A stretch of 64,000 bases of DNA from an uncultured Rhodospirillales bacterium (GTDB lineage: Bacteria > Pseudomonadota > Alphaproteobacteria > Rhodospirillales > UBA2165), in contig CAJXKD010000002.1 of NCBI GenBank assembly GCA_913055735.1, forward strand, positions 722,150 through 786,149. The letters are read 5' to 3'. How positions within the stretch are numbered: position 1 is the first letter of the stretch; each line of letters opens with the position of its first letter. Shown piece by piece: positions 17,072 through 26,669 of this stretch. A model generated the notes under the pieces. That model was not told the origin of the DNA and ran no database searches. It saw nothing but the letters and a program-made list of their open reading frames with translations. The position numbers were made by a program, and so were the translations under genes.

Positions 17072-17836
17072 TTATTCTGGCACACCGGCGCGTTCGCGCA
17101 ACCATGCATCATTGGCCATGCTCAATTCCTGACCATTGAGATCGGCCGCATCCGGGCCACACAACCAGGCAATGACCTGCGCCGGCGCTTCCGGTTGGCG
17201 GTGATCGGCGGGTGTGGTTTTGCTGATCGGGTTCATGCCCGAGGCGCGAATGATTGCCTGCATCTCGGTGTCCACCAGGCCGGGCCGGAAACCGAAAATA
17301 CGGAACCCGCTGCCTTCGTTCTCGTGCGCGACCATCTGGGTGAGCATGGCGACCCCCGCCTTGGTCGAGCAATAGGCGCTCCAGCCTTCATGCGGGTGCT
17401 CCGCGGCGCCCGAGCTGATATTGATGATCACACCGTCGTTAGCCTTAATGTGCGGGAAAGCCGTCCGGATTCCGTAATAAACACCGATGTAATTTACCTG
17501 AACGGCCCGCGCCCATTCCTCCGGATCCGTGTCCTCGAGATGGCCGATGGGATCGATCATGCCGGCGTTGTTGACCAGAATGTCGAGGCGACCGAACATC
17601 TCGGCGGTTTCGTCCACCAACTCCTGCCAGTCCGCCAGACTTCCGACATCGCATTTGATCGCGACTGCCTTGCCGCCGGCTTCGGTGATCTCGGCGGCGT
17701 GCCGGGCACAGTCGTCGAGACCACGCGCGGCCAACACGACCGCAGCGCCCTCCTTCGCCAGGGCCTTCGCCGTCGCGGCGCCGATCCCCCGGCTCGCGCC
17801 CGTCACCAACGCAACTTTTCCATCCAGGCTTGCCAT
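17072..17836 (-). CDS. Short-chain dehydrogenase/reductase
   Basis: From the ATG at 17836 (site GGGGAGGG) this is a 254-residue classical SDR. It has the nucleotide-binding TGASRGIG (12-19), NNAG (89-92), the catalytic Ser in INISSG (about 141) and YCSTK with Tyr155 and Lys159. It is an NAD(P)-dependent alcohol/ketone oxidoreductase; the acidic-or-basic cofactor position after strand 2 (AARGLDD) leans towards NADP. The substrate is unknown. It precedes the CHMI-like gene and diverges from the MetE-C-like gene across 84 bp. Confidence 0.92.
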   Translation of the reverse strand: MASLDGKVALVTGASRGIGAATAKALAKEGAAVVLAARGLDDCARHAAEITEAGGKAVAIKCDVGSLADWQELVDETAEMFGRLDILVNNAGMIDPIGHLEDTDPEEWARAVQVNYIGVYYGIRTAFPHIKANDGVIINISSGAAEHPHEGWSAYCSTKAGVAMLTQMVAHENEGSGFRIFGFRPGLVDTEMQAIIRASGMNPISKTTPADHRQPEAPAQVIAWLCGPDAADLNGQELSMANDAWLRERAGVPE

Positions 17837-17920
17837 GTTCCCTCCCCTGCGCTTTCGTTGTTCCTGAATTGCTATTCTTTGGGCCCACAAAAATCAAACA
17901 AACTTGGGGGGAGATTTCCG

Positions 17921-19045
17921 ATGACCATGCGACAAACACCACCGTTCCGCGCCGATCAGGTCGGCAGCCTGTTGCGTCCGGCACGGCTCGCCGACGCGCG
18001 CGCCAAAGCCGCGAAAGGAGAAATCACCGCCGAGTCCCTGGGCGGCACGGATGATGGGTCATTACGCGCGGTTGAAAACGAATGCATCCGCGAAGCCGTC
18101 GCGGCGCAGGAACGTGCCGGTTTGCACGCGGTGACCGACGGCGAGTTCCGGCGAGGAAGCTGGGTGATGGATTTCTTTCTCGGTCTCGACGGCATCGAAG
18201 AAAAGGAACTTTCGGACGTGCCTGCCTTCTCGAGCGGTTTCCGTCCGACTTCCATGGCAACAACCGGCAAGATCGGCAATCCGACCGGCGTCACGGTCGA
18301 GGACTTTAAGTTCCTGAAATCGGTCGCGACCAAGACCGCGAAACAATGTATCCCCTCTCCTTCCCTCGCCTACCACCGGGGCGGTCGCGCCATGATCGAC
18401 AAAGGCATTTATCCCGAAATCGAAGACTACTGGCGAGACCTTTGGTCCGCCTACAAGAACGAGGTTAAATTACTGGCCGACGCCGGCTGCAGCTATCTAC
18501 AACTCGACGACACCACCTTCGCCATGATCTGCGATCCCAAGGTGCGGCAAAGCTTCGTCGACCGGGGTGACGACCCGGACGCCATGCTCGCCACCTACGC
18601 GCGCGGCATCAACGAGGTGGCGGCGGCCAGGCCCGACGGCATGGCGATCACCGTCCATATGTGCCGGGGCAACTTCCAAAGCAGCTGGATCGCCGAGGGT
18701 GGGTATGAACCCGTCGCTGAACTGTTGTTCAGCGAGGTCAATGTCGACGGCTTTTTCATGGAATGGGATTCGGAGCGTTCCGGCGGCTTCGAGCCGCTGC
18801 GCTTCGTCCGCGACGATCAGATCGTCGTCCTCGGCCTGATCACCTCGAAGACGCCGGAACTGGAGGACAAGGACCTGATCAAACGGCGGCTCGACGAGGC
18901 GGCCAAGTACGTGCCCCTCGAGCGCCTGTGCCTCAGCCCGCAATGCGGCTTCGCCAGCACCCACCAGGGCAACAAGCTCAGCGAGGACGAGCAGTGGCGC
19001 AAGTTGGAATGGGTGGTTGAGATCGCCGACGAGGTATGGGGTTAA
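17921..19045 (+). CDS. MetE C-terminal-like (cobalamin-independent) methyltransferase, YxjG type
   Basis: This 374-residue protein is a stand-alone homologue of the MetE catalytic domain. Visible blocks are RADQVGSLLRP, TDGEFRRGSW, YLQLDDTTFA, TVHMCRGN and LSPQCGFAS, which contain the zinc-binding His/Cys residues. MetE moves a methyl group from folate to homocysteine; short homologues often use other donors or thiols. The ATG at 17921 follows a GGGGGGAG site; any open frame further upstream runs through the SDR gene and is not conserved. Its TAA overlaps the stop of convergent ratA within TTAA. Confidence 0.87.
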   Translation: MTMRQTPPFRADQVGSLLRPARLADARAKAAKGEITAESLGGTDDGSLRAVENECIREAVAAQERAGLHAVTDGEFRRGSWVMDFFLGLDGIEEKELSDVPAFSSGFRPTSMATTGKIGNPTGVTVEDFKFLKSVATKTAKQCIPSPSLAYHRGGRAMIDKGIYPEIEDYWRDLWSAYKNEVKLLADAGCSYLQLDDTTFAMICDPKVRQSFVDRGDDPDAMLATYARGINEVAAARPDGMAITVHMCRGNFQSSWIAEGGYEPVAELLFSEVNVDGFFMEWDSERSGGFEPLRFVRDDQIVVLGLITSKTPELEDKDLIKRRLDEAAKYVPLERLCLSPQCGFASTHQGNKLSEDEQWRKLEWVVEIADEVWG

Positions 19046-19485
19046 GCTGGCTTGTCGCCGTAAACCTCATGCGCGCGTTTCTCGAAGGCATTGACCATGA
19101 TGCGCACGGCCTCGTTGAACACCACGCCGATCATCTTCTGTAGCAGCTTCGATTTAAACTCGAAGTCGACATAAAAATCGACAATGCAGGTGCCGTCATC
19201 CTGCGGGATGAAAATCCAGTGGTTGTTCAGATATTTGAACGGACCGTCGGAATAGGTCACGTCGATGCGGTCGGGCCTTGAAAGCTCGACGCGCGAGGTG
19301 AACCGTTCGCGGAACATCTTGTAGCCGATAACCATGTCGGCAACGATCAGATCGCCGTCGCGCGAGCGGATGCGCGTGCCCACGCACCAGGGCAGGAATT
19401 CGGGATAGCGCTCGATGTCGGCGACAAGGTCGAACATTTCAGCCGGCCCGAAGGGCAGCGGCTTTTTTTCCGCGTGGGTGGGCAT
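19042..19485 (-). CDS. ratA: COQ10/RatA-type START-domain protein
   Basis: The 147 residues match the coenzyme Q-binding COQ10/RatA family: EMFDLVADIERYPEFLPWC at the start, MVIGYKMFRERFTSRV, and DFEFKSKLLQKMIG near the end. COQ10 proteins help ubiquinone function; RatA of E. coli has been described as acting on the ribosome. In alphaproteobacteria this gene usually follows lipA, as here with one hypothetical gene between. The ATG at 19485 gives the standard N-terminus (MPTHAEKK). Its stop overlaps the stop of the convergent MetE-C-like gene. Confidence 0.9.
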   Translation of the reverse strand: MPTHAEKKPLPFGPAEMFDLVADIERYPEFLPWCVGTRIRSRDGDLIVADMVIGYKMFRERFTSRVELSRPDRIDVTYSDGPFKYLNNHWIFIPQDDGTCIVDFYVDFEFKSKLLQKMIGVVFNEAVRIMVNAFEKRAHEVYGDKPA

Positions 19486-19532
19486 GACGCGGTTATACCG
19501 CGTCCGCCGTATAAGGAAACCCTGATACTTCG

Positions 19533-20120
19533 CTAGCTGTCGTCTTGCGCAATGGCTTGCGTCTGGAACAAGGTCTCGTACCAGCCGCTGTTGCGAAGCG
19601 CTTCGGCTTGCCGGTGGTTCTCTTCGATGAACTTTTCGCGCTCGGCCATGTAGGCATCGTAGCCCGCCTGATCGAACACCTCCGTGGGCTCGGGGAGTTG
19701 CTTCCATTCCGACTGGCTTAAGGCGGTGGGCGCTTTCACAACCTCGCCGCCGAGATACTCGGCAATCTTCTCGGCACGTTGCTGCGCCAATCGCGGCCCC
19801 TCACCGGCTTCATTGTCGAAGATGCCCGCCGCCATCAGCTTGCCGCCGATGCCGTTGGAACTTTGCGCATAGCCGTTGTTGGTAATCTTGACGACGGTTT
19901 TGCCGTTGACCTTGACCTCGGCGTAAAGCTCATCGGGCGGCAAATCCCAGGTGGTAAATTTTTGCCGGATGACCTCGTCGGCGCCTGCCGCCAGTTTCTC
20001 CAGCCGCGCCTTCAGGTTCCCGTCTTCGATGTCCGAGATTTTCTGGGGCTTCAGCTTCGACGGATCGATGAGCTTCAGTCCCTCGACCGGAATCCCGGTC
20101 TTTCCAATAGAATCGACCAT
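19533..20120 (-). CDS. Conserved-looking hypothetical protein
   Basis: I do not recognise this 195-residue protein. It is soluble, with no signal peptide or membrane segment, and is mixed charged: an N-terminal part with PSKLKPQKISDIEDGNLKARLEKLA, a beta-type middle (ELYAEVKVNGKTVVKITNNGYA) and a Glu/Gln-rich C-terminal helix (AEREKFIEENHRQAEALRNSGW). The central strand and the ATG at 20120 preceded by TTGAGG support a real gene, and codon use is like its neighbours. It sits between lipA and ratA, a spot usually without a gene. No function is proposed. Confidence 0.7.
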   Translation of the reverse strand: MVDSIGKTGIPVEGLKLIDPSKLKPQKISDIEDGNLKARLEKLAAGADEVIRQKFTTWDLPPDELYAEVKVNGKTVVKITNNGYAQSSNGIGGKLMAAGIFDNEAGEGPRLAQQRAEKIAEYLGGEVVKAPTALSQSEWKQLPEPTEVFDQAGYDAYMAEREKFIEENHRQAEALRNSGWYETLFQTQAIAQDDS

Positions 20121-20230
20121 GGTTCGATGCCTCAAGATTGTTATTTTAGCAATCTGGAGGCAAAGGTCATGCCAATAAAAACAGCAGAATTCAGGGGCTA
20201 AATTAAGATATTGGTGGGCAGATATTGCCC

Positions 20231-21169
20231 TTAACGGCCAAGTTTCTTCCGCCGCGCTTCGCGCATCCGCTGGAAGTCGTCATCGGCGTGATAGGACGAG
20301 CGGGTGAGCGGCGTCGCCGACACCTTGAGGAAGCCCTTGGAACGGGCCAGGGATTCGTACTCGGCAAACTCTTCGGGCGTCACAAACCGGTCGATACTGG
20401 CGTGCCGCGGCGTCGGCTGCAAATACTGCCCGATGGTGAGGAAATCGACATCAGCGGAACGCATGTCGTCCATCACCTGCAGCACTTCGTTGCGGCTCTC
20501 GCCGAGACCGACCATGATGCCCGACTTCGTAAAGATGTCGGGATCGATCTGCTTGACCCGGTCCAAGAGCTTGAGCGAGTGATAATAGCGCGCGCCGGGG
20601 CGGATGGTCGGATAGAGACGCGGCACGGTTTCGAGATTGTGATTGAAAACGTCCGGTTTGGCGGCAACCACCGCCTCCAATGCGCCCTTCTTGTCGCGAA
20701 AATCAGGGGTGAGGATTTCGACCGTCGTCTCCGGTGCCATCTCGTGCAGTTTCTCGAGACAGGCCACGAACTGCGCCGCACCGCCGTCGGGTAAATCGTC
20801 ACGGTCGACGGAGGTGATCACCATGTGCTTGAGCCCGGTGACGGTGGCCATGATGGCGACGTTCTCCGGTTCCAGCGGATCGACCGGCGCGGGCTTGCCG
20901 GTGCGCACATTACAGAAGGCGCAGGCGCGGGTGCAGATTTCGCCGAGGATCATCACGGTGGCATGCTTCTGCGCCCAGCATTCGCCGATATTGGGGCACG
21001 CCGCTTCCTCGCAGACGGTCACCAGATTGAGATCGCGCATCAGGCGCTTGGTCTCGCCATAGGCCGGCGAGGTCGGCGCCTTGACCCGGATCCACGCAGG
21101 CTTGCGCGGGCTCGGATTGACCGGCCGGTTGCGCTTTTCCGGGTGGCGTATGATCTCTACTTTGCTCAT
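20231..21169 (-). CDS. lipA: Lipoyl synthase
   Basis: This 312-residue radical-SAM enzyme inserts two sulfurs into octanoyl groups on lipoyl domains. It has the auxiliary cluster cysteines in [12 protein letters not shown], the radical-SAM motif CTRACAFC, and the C-terminal RSSYHAD serine ligand region. It is the last gene of the pdhA-pdhB-pdhC-lpd-lipA series, 35 bp after lpd, so it modifies the lipoyl domains made from the same operon (PdhB and PdhC). The ATG at 21169 is used; a TTG directly before it is also in frame. Confidence 0.97.
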   Translation of the reverse strand: MSKVEIIRHPEKRNRPVNPSPRKPAWIRVKAPTSPAYGETKRLMRDLNLVTVCEEAACPNIGECWAQKHATVMILGEICTRACAFCNVRTGKPAPVDPLEPENVAIMATVTGLKHMVITSVDRDDLPDGGAAQFVACLEKLHEMAPETTVEILTPDFRDKKGALEAVVAAKPDVFNHNLETVPRLYPTIRPGARYYHSLKLLDRVKQIDPDIFTKSGIMVGLGESRNEVLQVMDDMRSADVDFLTIGQYLQPTPRHASIDRFVTPEEFAEYESLARSKGFLKVSATPLTRSSYHADDDFQRMREARRKKLGR

Positions 21170-21204
21170 CAACCTGTCTTCGTTCAGGGGTATTCCCCGA
21201 CCCT

Positions 21205-22617
21205 TTATATATGGATCACCTTGCCGTAGGCGTCGAGCACCGACTCGTGCATCATCTCCGACAGGGTCGGGTGCGGGAAGACGGTATGCATCAGTTCCGC
21301 TTCGGTGGTCTCCAGGGTCTTGGCGATGCCGTAGCCCTGGATCAGTTCGGTGACCTCGGCGCCGACCATATGGGCGCCCAGCAATTCGCCGGTCTTGGCG
21401 TCGAACACCGTTTTCACCAGCCCTTCCGGCTCACCCAAGGCAATGGCCTTGCCGTTGCCGATGAAGGGGAAGCGGCCGACCTTGACCTCGTGGCCCTGCT
21501 CCTTGGCTTTCGCTTCGGTAAGGCCGACGCTCGCCACCTGCGGCGAACAATAGGTGCAGCCCGGGATGCGGCTCGTGTCCAGGGGATGCACGTCATTCAC
21601 CCCGGCGATCTTCTCGATGCAAATGATGCCCTCGTGGCTCGCCTTGTGGGCCAACCACGGCGGACCGGTGAGATCGCCGATGGCGTAGACGCCGGGCTCG
21701 CCCGTGGCGCCCCATTCGTCGATCACCACATGGCCGCGGTCCGTTTTGACTTTCGTCTTATCGAGGCCGATGTCCTCGACGTTGCCGGTGATGCCGACCG
21801 CCATGATCACCCGGTCGACGGTGATGTCCGTGGATTTGCCACCCGCCTCTACGGTGGCGGTGACATTATTTTTGCCGGGCTTGAGGCTTTTGACCGTTGC
21901 TGACGTCATCAGCTTCATGCCCTGCTTTTTGAACGCCTTGGCGGCGAAATCGGAAATCTCGGCGTCCTCCACCGGCAGGACGCGATCCATCACCTCGACG
22001 ACGGTGACGTCGGCGCCGAGCGTGCGATAGAAGCTCGCGAACTCGATGCCGATAGCACCCGAGCCGACAACCAGCAAAGATTTGGGCATCACGTCCGGCA
22101 CCATGGCCTCGCGGTACGTCCAAATGAGTTTGCCGTCGGGTTCCAGGCCGGGCAGCGTGCGCGCCCGCGCGCCGGTGGCGAGAATGATGTTCGTCGCGGT
22201 GAAATCGCCGACCTTCTTGCCGTCCTTCTCGACGCTGAGCTTTCCTTTGCCCGCCAGCTTGGCGTGGCCATCGATGACGGTGACCTTGTGCTTCTTCATG
22301 AGGAAGCCAACGCCGCCGGAAAGCTGCCCCGCGACCTTGCGCGACCGTTCCACCACTTTCTTAAGATCGAACGATATATCCTTGACAGATAATCCGAATT
22401 CCTCGGCGCGTTCCATCAGATGATAGACCTCGGCGGTGCGCAACAGTGCCTTGGTGGGGATGCAGCCCCAGTTGAGGCAGATGCCGCCCAAGTGCGCCTT
22501 CTCGACCACCGCCGTCTTCATGCCGAGCTGCGCGGCGCGGATGGCGGTGACGTAGCCGCCCGGTCCGCCGCCGACAACGATGGTATCGAACTTGGTATCA
22601 CTTGATTGTCCTGGCAT
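21205..22617 (-). CDS. lpdA: Dihydrolipoyl dehydrogenase (E3)
   Basis: The 470-residue flavoprotein reoxidises dihydrolipoyl groups of the pyruvate dehydrogenase complex with NAD. It has the FAD motif VVGGGPGGY, the redox disulfide in [13 protein letters not shown], the NAD motif [11 protein letters not shown], a second FAD motif (YAIGDLTG) and the C-terminal catalytic His in HPHPTLSE. It follows pdhC by 10 bp and precedes lipA in the operon, which supports assignment to the PDH rather than the 2-oxoglutarate complex. Confidence 0.97.
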   Translation of the reverse strand: MPGQSSDTKFDTIVVGGGPGGYVTAIRAAQLGMKTAVVEKAHLGGICLNWGCIPTKALLRTAEVYHLMERAEEFGLSVKDISFDLKKVVERSRKVAGQLSGGVGFLMKKHKVTVIDGHAKLAGKGKLSVEKDGKKVGDFTATNIILATGARARTLPGLEPDGKLIWTYREAMVPDVMPKSLLVVGSGAIGIEFASFYRTLGADVTVVEVMDRVLPVEDAEISDFAAKAFKKQGMKLMTSATVKSLKPGKNNVTATVEAGGKSTDITVDRVIMAVGITGNVEDIGLDKTKVKTDRGHVVIDEWGATGEPGVYAIGDLTGPPWLAHKASHEGIICIEKIAGVNDVHPLDTSRIPGCTYCSPQVASVGLTEAKAKEQGHEVKVGRFPFIGNGKAIALGEPEGLVKTVFDAKTGELLGAHMVGAEVTELIQGYGIAKTLETTEAELMHTVFPHPTLSEMMHESVLDAYGKVIHI

Positions 22618-22627
22618 CCCCCCGCTC

Positions 22628-23911
22628 CTACAACAGCATCACCAACGGGTCTTCGATCAGGGCCTTGAAGGCGGCGAGGAACTCGGCGCCCAAGGCCCCG
22701 TCGACCGCGCGGTGATCGACGCTTAAGGTGCAGGACATCATGGTGGCAACGGCCAACTCGCCGTCCTTCACGACCGGGCGTTGTTCGCCCGCGCCGACGG
22801 CGAGGATGCAGGATTGCGGCGGGTTGATGATCGCCGAGAACTCCTTCACCCCGTACATGCCGAGATTGGAGATGGTGAACCCGCCGCCCTGGAACTCCTC
22901 GGGCTTGAGCTTGCCGTCGCGGGCGCGTGCCGCCAAGTCCTTCATTTCATTGGAAATTTCGGCGAGACCTTTGAAGTCCGTATTGCGGATAATAGGCGTG
23001 ATCAGGCCGCCCTCGGTCGCCACCGCCACCGAGACGTCGATGGACTTGTAGTGACGCATGGCGTCCTCGGACCAGCTCACATTGACGTCCGGCACCTTGC
23101 GCATGGCGAGTGCGACGGCACGTACGACGAAGTCGTTGACCGACAATTTGAAGTCGCCGTCGACGATTTCCGCCTTGGCATTGAGTTCCTTGCGCAGTTC
23201 CAGCAGCTTGTCGATGTTGCACTCGACCGTGAGATAGAAATGCGGCACCGTCTGTTTCGATTCCTGCAGACGCTCAGCGATGATCTTGCGCATCGAGGTG
23301 TGCGGGACTTCTTCATACTCGCCCAAGGCACCGGGAGGGGCAGACGGCGCCCGCGAGGGCGCTCTCGACGGCGCGCGTTTGGCGCCGCCGCCGGCAATGG
23401 CTTCCTCGACGTCGCGTTTCACCACCCGGCCGTGAGGACCGGACCCGGCGATGGCGGCGATGTCGATGTTGGCGTCGGCGGCCATGCGCTTGGCGAGCGG
23501 ACTGGCGAAAACGCGCCCTGAACCATTGCCGGCCGCGGGTTTCGGGGCCGGTTGCGGGGCGGCCGGTTTCGCGGGCACCGCCGCTTTTTCTTCCTTCTTC
23601 TCTTCCTTTTGGGGCGCGGGCGCCGCGGCGGGTTTGGCGGCGGCGGTATCGATCGCCGAGGCGTCTTCGCCTTCTTCCAGGATCACCGCGATGGGCGAAT
23701 TGACGGCAATGTTCTCCTCGCCTTCGGAGGCCAAGATCTTACCGAGCACCCCTTCGTCGGTGGCTTCCAGCTCCATGGTGGCTTTGTCGGTTTCGATTTC
23801 CGCCAGCAGGTCACCGGAGCTGACGGTGTCGCCTTCCTTCTTAAGCCACTTGGCGATCTTGCCCTCCGTCATGGTCGGCGACAGGGCGGGCATGAGGACT
23901 TGAATGGTCAT
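22628..23911 (-). CDS. pdhC: Pyruvate dehydrogenase E2, dihydrolipoamide acetyltransferase
   Basis: The 427 residues hold one lipoyl domain (about 1-80, lipoyl Lys in ETDKATMEL), an Ala/Pro/Lys-rich linker, a peripheral subunit-binding domain (about 130-170, FASPLAKRMA), a second linker and the acetyltransferase core with the C-terminal DHRAVDGA active-site motif. It transfers the acetyl group from lipoyl to CoA and forms the complex core. The lipoyl domain is nearly the same as the one at the start of PdhB. It follows pdhB by 12 bp. Confidence 0.97.
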   Translation of the reverse strand: MTIQVLMPALSPTMTEGKIAKWLKKEGDTVSSGDLLAEIETDKATMELEATDEGVLGKILASEGEENIAVNSPIAVILEEGEDASAIDTAAAKPAAAPAPQKEEKKEEKAAVPAKPAAPQPAPKPAAGNGSGRVFASPLAKRMAADANIDIAAIAGSGPHGRVVKRDVEEAIAGGGAKRAPSRAPSRAPSAPPGALGEYEEVPHTSMRKIIAERLQESKQTVPHFYLTVECNIDKLLELRKELNAKAEIVDGDFKLSVNDFVVRAVALAMRKVPDVNVSWSEDAMRHYKSIDVSVAVATEGGLITPIIRNTDFKGLAEISNEMKDLAARARDGKLKPEEFQGGGFTISNLGMYGVKEFSAIINPPQSCILAVGAGEQRPVVKDGELAVATMMSCTLSVDHRAVDGALGAEFLAAFKALIEDPLVMLL

Positions 23912-23923
23912 CTCGCCGCCCCC

Positions 23924-25297
23924 TTACACGTAGCAGACGTCTTTGACCGCCTGAACGACGCGCGCGGCGTCCGGCAGGTACAACGCCTCCAGGTTCTTGG
24001 CGTAGGGCATGGGCACGTCCTCGCCGCACACCCGCTTCACCGGTGCATCGAGATAGTCGAAGGCGTGCTCCATCATCAGCGCGGCGATCTCGGAGCCCAT
24101 TCCGGCGGCGGGCCAGCCTTCCTCGACGTTGACCAAGCGATTGGTCTTCTGCACCGAGGCGGTGACGGTCTCGACGTCCAACGGGCGCAAGCTGCGCAGA
24201 TTGATCACCTCGGCGTCGATGCCGTCGGCGGCCAATTGCTCGGCGGCTTCCAGCGCCACCCCCATCATGCGCGAAAACGCGGTGATGGTGACGTCGGACC
24301 CGGGGCGTTCGACCTTCGCCTTGCCGATGGGCACGATGAAATCGGGGTCGGTGGGCACCTCGAAGGACTGGCCGTAGAGGATCTCATTCTCCAGCACGAT
24401 CACCGGGTTGGGATCGCGGATCGCCGCCTTCAACAGCCCCTTGGCATCGGCGCCCGACCAGGGCGAGACGACCTTGAGGCCCGGAATATGCGCATACCAA
24501 CTCGCGTAACATTGCGAATGCTGCGCGGCGACGCCGGCGGCGGCCCCGTTGGGCCCCCGGAACACGATGGGGCAGCCCATCTGACCGCCGGACATATAGA
24601 GGGTCTTGGCCGCGGAGTTGATGATCTGATCCATGGCCTGCATGGCGAAGTTGAAGGTCATGAACTCGACGATGGGTTTGAGCCCGCCGAACGCCGCGCC
24701 GACGCCGAGGCCGGTGAAGCCATGTTCGGTGATGGGCGTGTCGATCACCCGCTTGGCGCCGAACTCTTCGAGCAGCCCCTGCGAGACCTTATAGGCGCCC
24801 TGGTATTCGGCGACTTCCTCGCCCATGAGGAAGATGGTCTCGTCGGTACGCATTTCCTCGGCCATGGCGTCGCGCAGCGCTTCACGCACCGTTAGGGTTT
24901 CCGTTTCGCCGGTATATTCCTCCTCTACAGGGGCGGAAACCTGAGGTTTCGGCGCCGGTGCGACGGTCTGATCCACTTGTTCTTTTTCCTTCTCCACAGA
25001 TGAAGACGCCGCGCTCGTTACGGGCGCGGCGGTGTCAATGCCTGATGCGTCTTCTCCCTCTGCGACGATCACGGCAATGGGGGAATTGACGGCGATGTTT
25101 TCGGAACCTTCGGCGACAAGAATTTTGCCGAGAATGCCGTCATCGACGGCTTCGAGTTCCATGGTCGCTTTGTCGGTCTCGATCTCGGCCAAGAGGTCGC
25201 CGGACGATACTTCGTCCCCTTCCTTTTTGAGCCATTTGGCAATCTTGCCTTCGGTCATGGTCGGCGACAGAGCGGGCATGAGAATTTGCGTAGCCAT
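23924..25297 (-). CDS. pdhB: Pyruvate dehydrogenase E1 beta with N-terminal lipoyl domain
   Basis: The 457-residue protein is a fusion: a lipoyl domain (about 1-80, Lys in ETDKATMEL), a Val/Pro/Glu-rich linker to about 135, and the E1 beta transketolase-type domain ([43 protein letters not shown]). With PdhA it decarboxylates pyruvate and reductively acetylates lipoyl groups. E1 beta with its own lipoyl domain is known in several alphaproteobacteria. It lies 18 bp after pdhA. The ATG at 25297 begins the lipoyl domain directly. Confidence 0.97.
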   Translation of the reverse strand: MATQILMPALSPTMTEGKIAKWLKKEGDEVSSGDLLAEIETDKATMELEAVDDGILGKILVAEGSENIAVNSPIAVIVAEGEDASGIDTAAPVTSAASSSVEKEKEQVDQTVAPAPKPQVSAPVEEEYTGETETLTVREALRDAMAEEMRTDETIFLMGEEVAEYQGAYKVSQGLLEEFGAKRVIDTPITEHGFTGLGVGAAFGGLKPIVEFMTFNFAMQAMDQIINSAAKTLYMSGGQMGCPIVFRGPNGAAAGVAAQHSQCYASWYAHIPGLKVVSPWSGADAKGLLKAAIRDPNPVIVLENEILYGQSFEVPTDPDFIVPIGKAKVERPGSDVTITAFSRMMGVALEAAEQLAADGIDAEVINLRSLRPLDVETVTASVQKTNRLVNVEEGWPAAGMGSEIAALMMEHAFDYLDAPVKRVCGEDVPMPYAKNLEALYLPDAARVVQAVKDVCYV

Positions 25298-25315
25298 TTT
25301 GCGTGCCTCCCCGAC

Positions 25316-26332
25316 CTAGGTTTCGATCAGAATGTCGGTATAAAGCTCCGACGGGTCGGGTTCCGGGCTCTGCTGCGCGAATTCGGCGGCCTCGGTGACG
25401 ATGGCTTTGATCTCGGCATCCACCTTCTTGAGCTGATCCTCGGTGGCATAATCGTGCTCCATCAGCATGTTGCGCACCCGGTCGATGGGATCCTGCTCGG
25501 CACGTACCTTGGAAACCTCTTCGCGGGTCCGGTATTTCGCCGGGTCCGACATGGAGTGGCCGCGATAGCGGTAGGTCAACATGCCGAGGATCTGCGGCCC
25601 CTTGCCGGACCGCACGGAATCAAGTGCCTTTTTCGCCGCGTCGCGGACGGCGACAACGTCCATGCCGTCAACTTCCTCGCCGGGGATCCCGAAGGCGGTG
25701 CCGCGCTTATAAAGTTCCTGATTGGCGGCAGCGCGGGCAACCGAGGTACCCATGCCGTAGCGGTTGTTCTCTAGGACATAGACGACGGGCAGCTTCCAAA
25801 GCGCGGCCATGTTGAAGGACTCGAAAACTTGGCCCTGGTTGGCGGCACCGTCGCCGTAATAGGTCATGCACACGCCGCCGTCTTCTTTGTAGCGGTGTGC
25901 AAAGGCCAATCCGGTGCCGATGGGAACCTGGGCAGCAACAATGCCGTGGCCGCCGAAAAATCTCTTTTCGCGGCTGAACATATGCATGGAACCGCCCTTC
26001 CCCCGGGAATAACCGCTCGCCCGGCCGGTCAATTCGGCCATCACGCCCTTGGGGTCCATACCGCAGGCAAGCATGTGGCCGTGGTCGCGATAGCTGGTGA
26101 CGACAGAATCTTTCTCTGTATCGGCGGCGGCCTGCATGCCGACGATCACGGCCTCCTGGCCGATGTAGAGATGACAAAACCCCTGGATAAGGCCCATGCC
26201 ATACAATTGTCCGGCCTTCTCCTCGAAGCGCCGGATCATCAGCATCTCGCGATAAAAGTGATTGAGTTCCTCGGCCGTCGCCTTGGGTTTGGCGGCGCGC
26301 TTGCCGGGTTTGGTTTTTGCGGTGGTGGCCAT
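25316..26332 (-). CDS. pdhA: Pyruvate dehydrogenase E1 alpha
   Basis: The 338 residues make the thiamine-diphosphate-binding alpha subunit. The GDGAANQGQVFESFNMAALW block is the ThDP/Mg motif and the phosphorylation-loop-like YRYRGHSMSDP block is present; GGSMHMF and LIQGFCHLY are also family-typical. A basic tail precedes the domain. The ATG at 26332 has a GAGGG site; a TTG four codons upstream is also in frame. It is the first gene of the PDH operon and lies below an AT-rich region with a TATAAT box. Confidence 0.97.
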   Translation of the reverse strand: MATTAKTKPGKRAAKPKATAEELNHFYREMLMIRRFEEKAGQLYGMGLIQGFCHLYIGQEAVIVGMQAAADTEKDSVVTSYRDHGHMLACGMDPKGVMAELTGRASGYSRGKGGSMHMFSREKRFFGGHGIVAAQVPIGTGLAFAHRYKEDGGVCMTYYGDGAANQGQVFESFNMAALWKLPVVYVLENNRYGMGTSVARAAANQELYKRGTAFGIPGEEVDGMDVVAVRDAAKKALDSVRSGKGPQILGMLTYRYRGHSMSDPAKYRTREEVSKVRAEQDPIDRVRNMLMEHDYATEDQLKKVDAEIKAIVTEAAEFAQQSPEPDPSELYTDILIET

Positions 26333-26669
26333 GACGTCCCTCAACTAAGCGCCGGAGCGGATGCCCGGCATGTCACTGGTGGGGGTCCCACTCTACGGCG
26401 CGGAGATGACGTGAATGAGACGCGTAGACCGGCTCTTGTTGGCCATTATTTAGTTAAAATGTGGGGTAAAAGTCGTTGTTATGCAATAAGAAAAACGTGA
26501 TTATACTGTTTTTGGTTAATAGTTAATTTCGGCTTGTTTTTTACTTTCCTAAAACGGTCCATCCACGCAACAAAATTCCGATGGGCCGCCGCCGCTGCAG
26601 CAATCCTCAAATTCCCAATGCGTCTGCGCACTCAATTCATCAATCTGCTGAATGTAGACAGGCGGACAA
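26333..26669. other. AT-rich intergenic region upstream of pdhA
   Basis: This 337-bp stretch is markedly more AT-rich than its surroundings, mainly at 26440-26560, and holds the likely pdhA promoter. I see no convincing gene in it. A short minus-strand frame covering 26549-26746 ends in a Cys-rich stretch but overlaps the 3' end of the next gene and shows no ribosome site. Confidence 0.6.
26500..26505 (-). promoter_or_regulatory. Candidate -10 element of the pdh operon promoter
   Basis: Read on the minus strand this is a perfect TATAAT in an AT-rich block, about 165 bp upstream of the pdhA ATG. The -35 is poor (TTAACT at 15 bp or AATTAA at 17 bp), so an activator may be needed. Two TTAA tracts lie just upstream, but not at the CtrA spacing. 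Confidence 0.45.

Noticed and set aside
17195..17920. Upstream extension of the MetE-C-like gene
   Set aside because: It runs antisense through the SDR gene; the strong ribosome site and the family N-terminus put the start at 17921.
23552..24895. 447-codon plus-strand open frame across pdhC/pdhB
   Set aside because: It spans two certain genes on the opposite strand, is Gly/His/Arg rich and has no recognisable domain.
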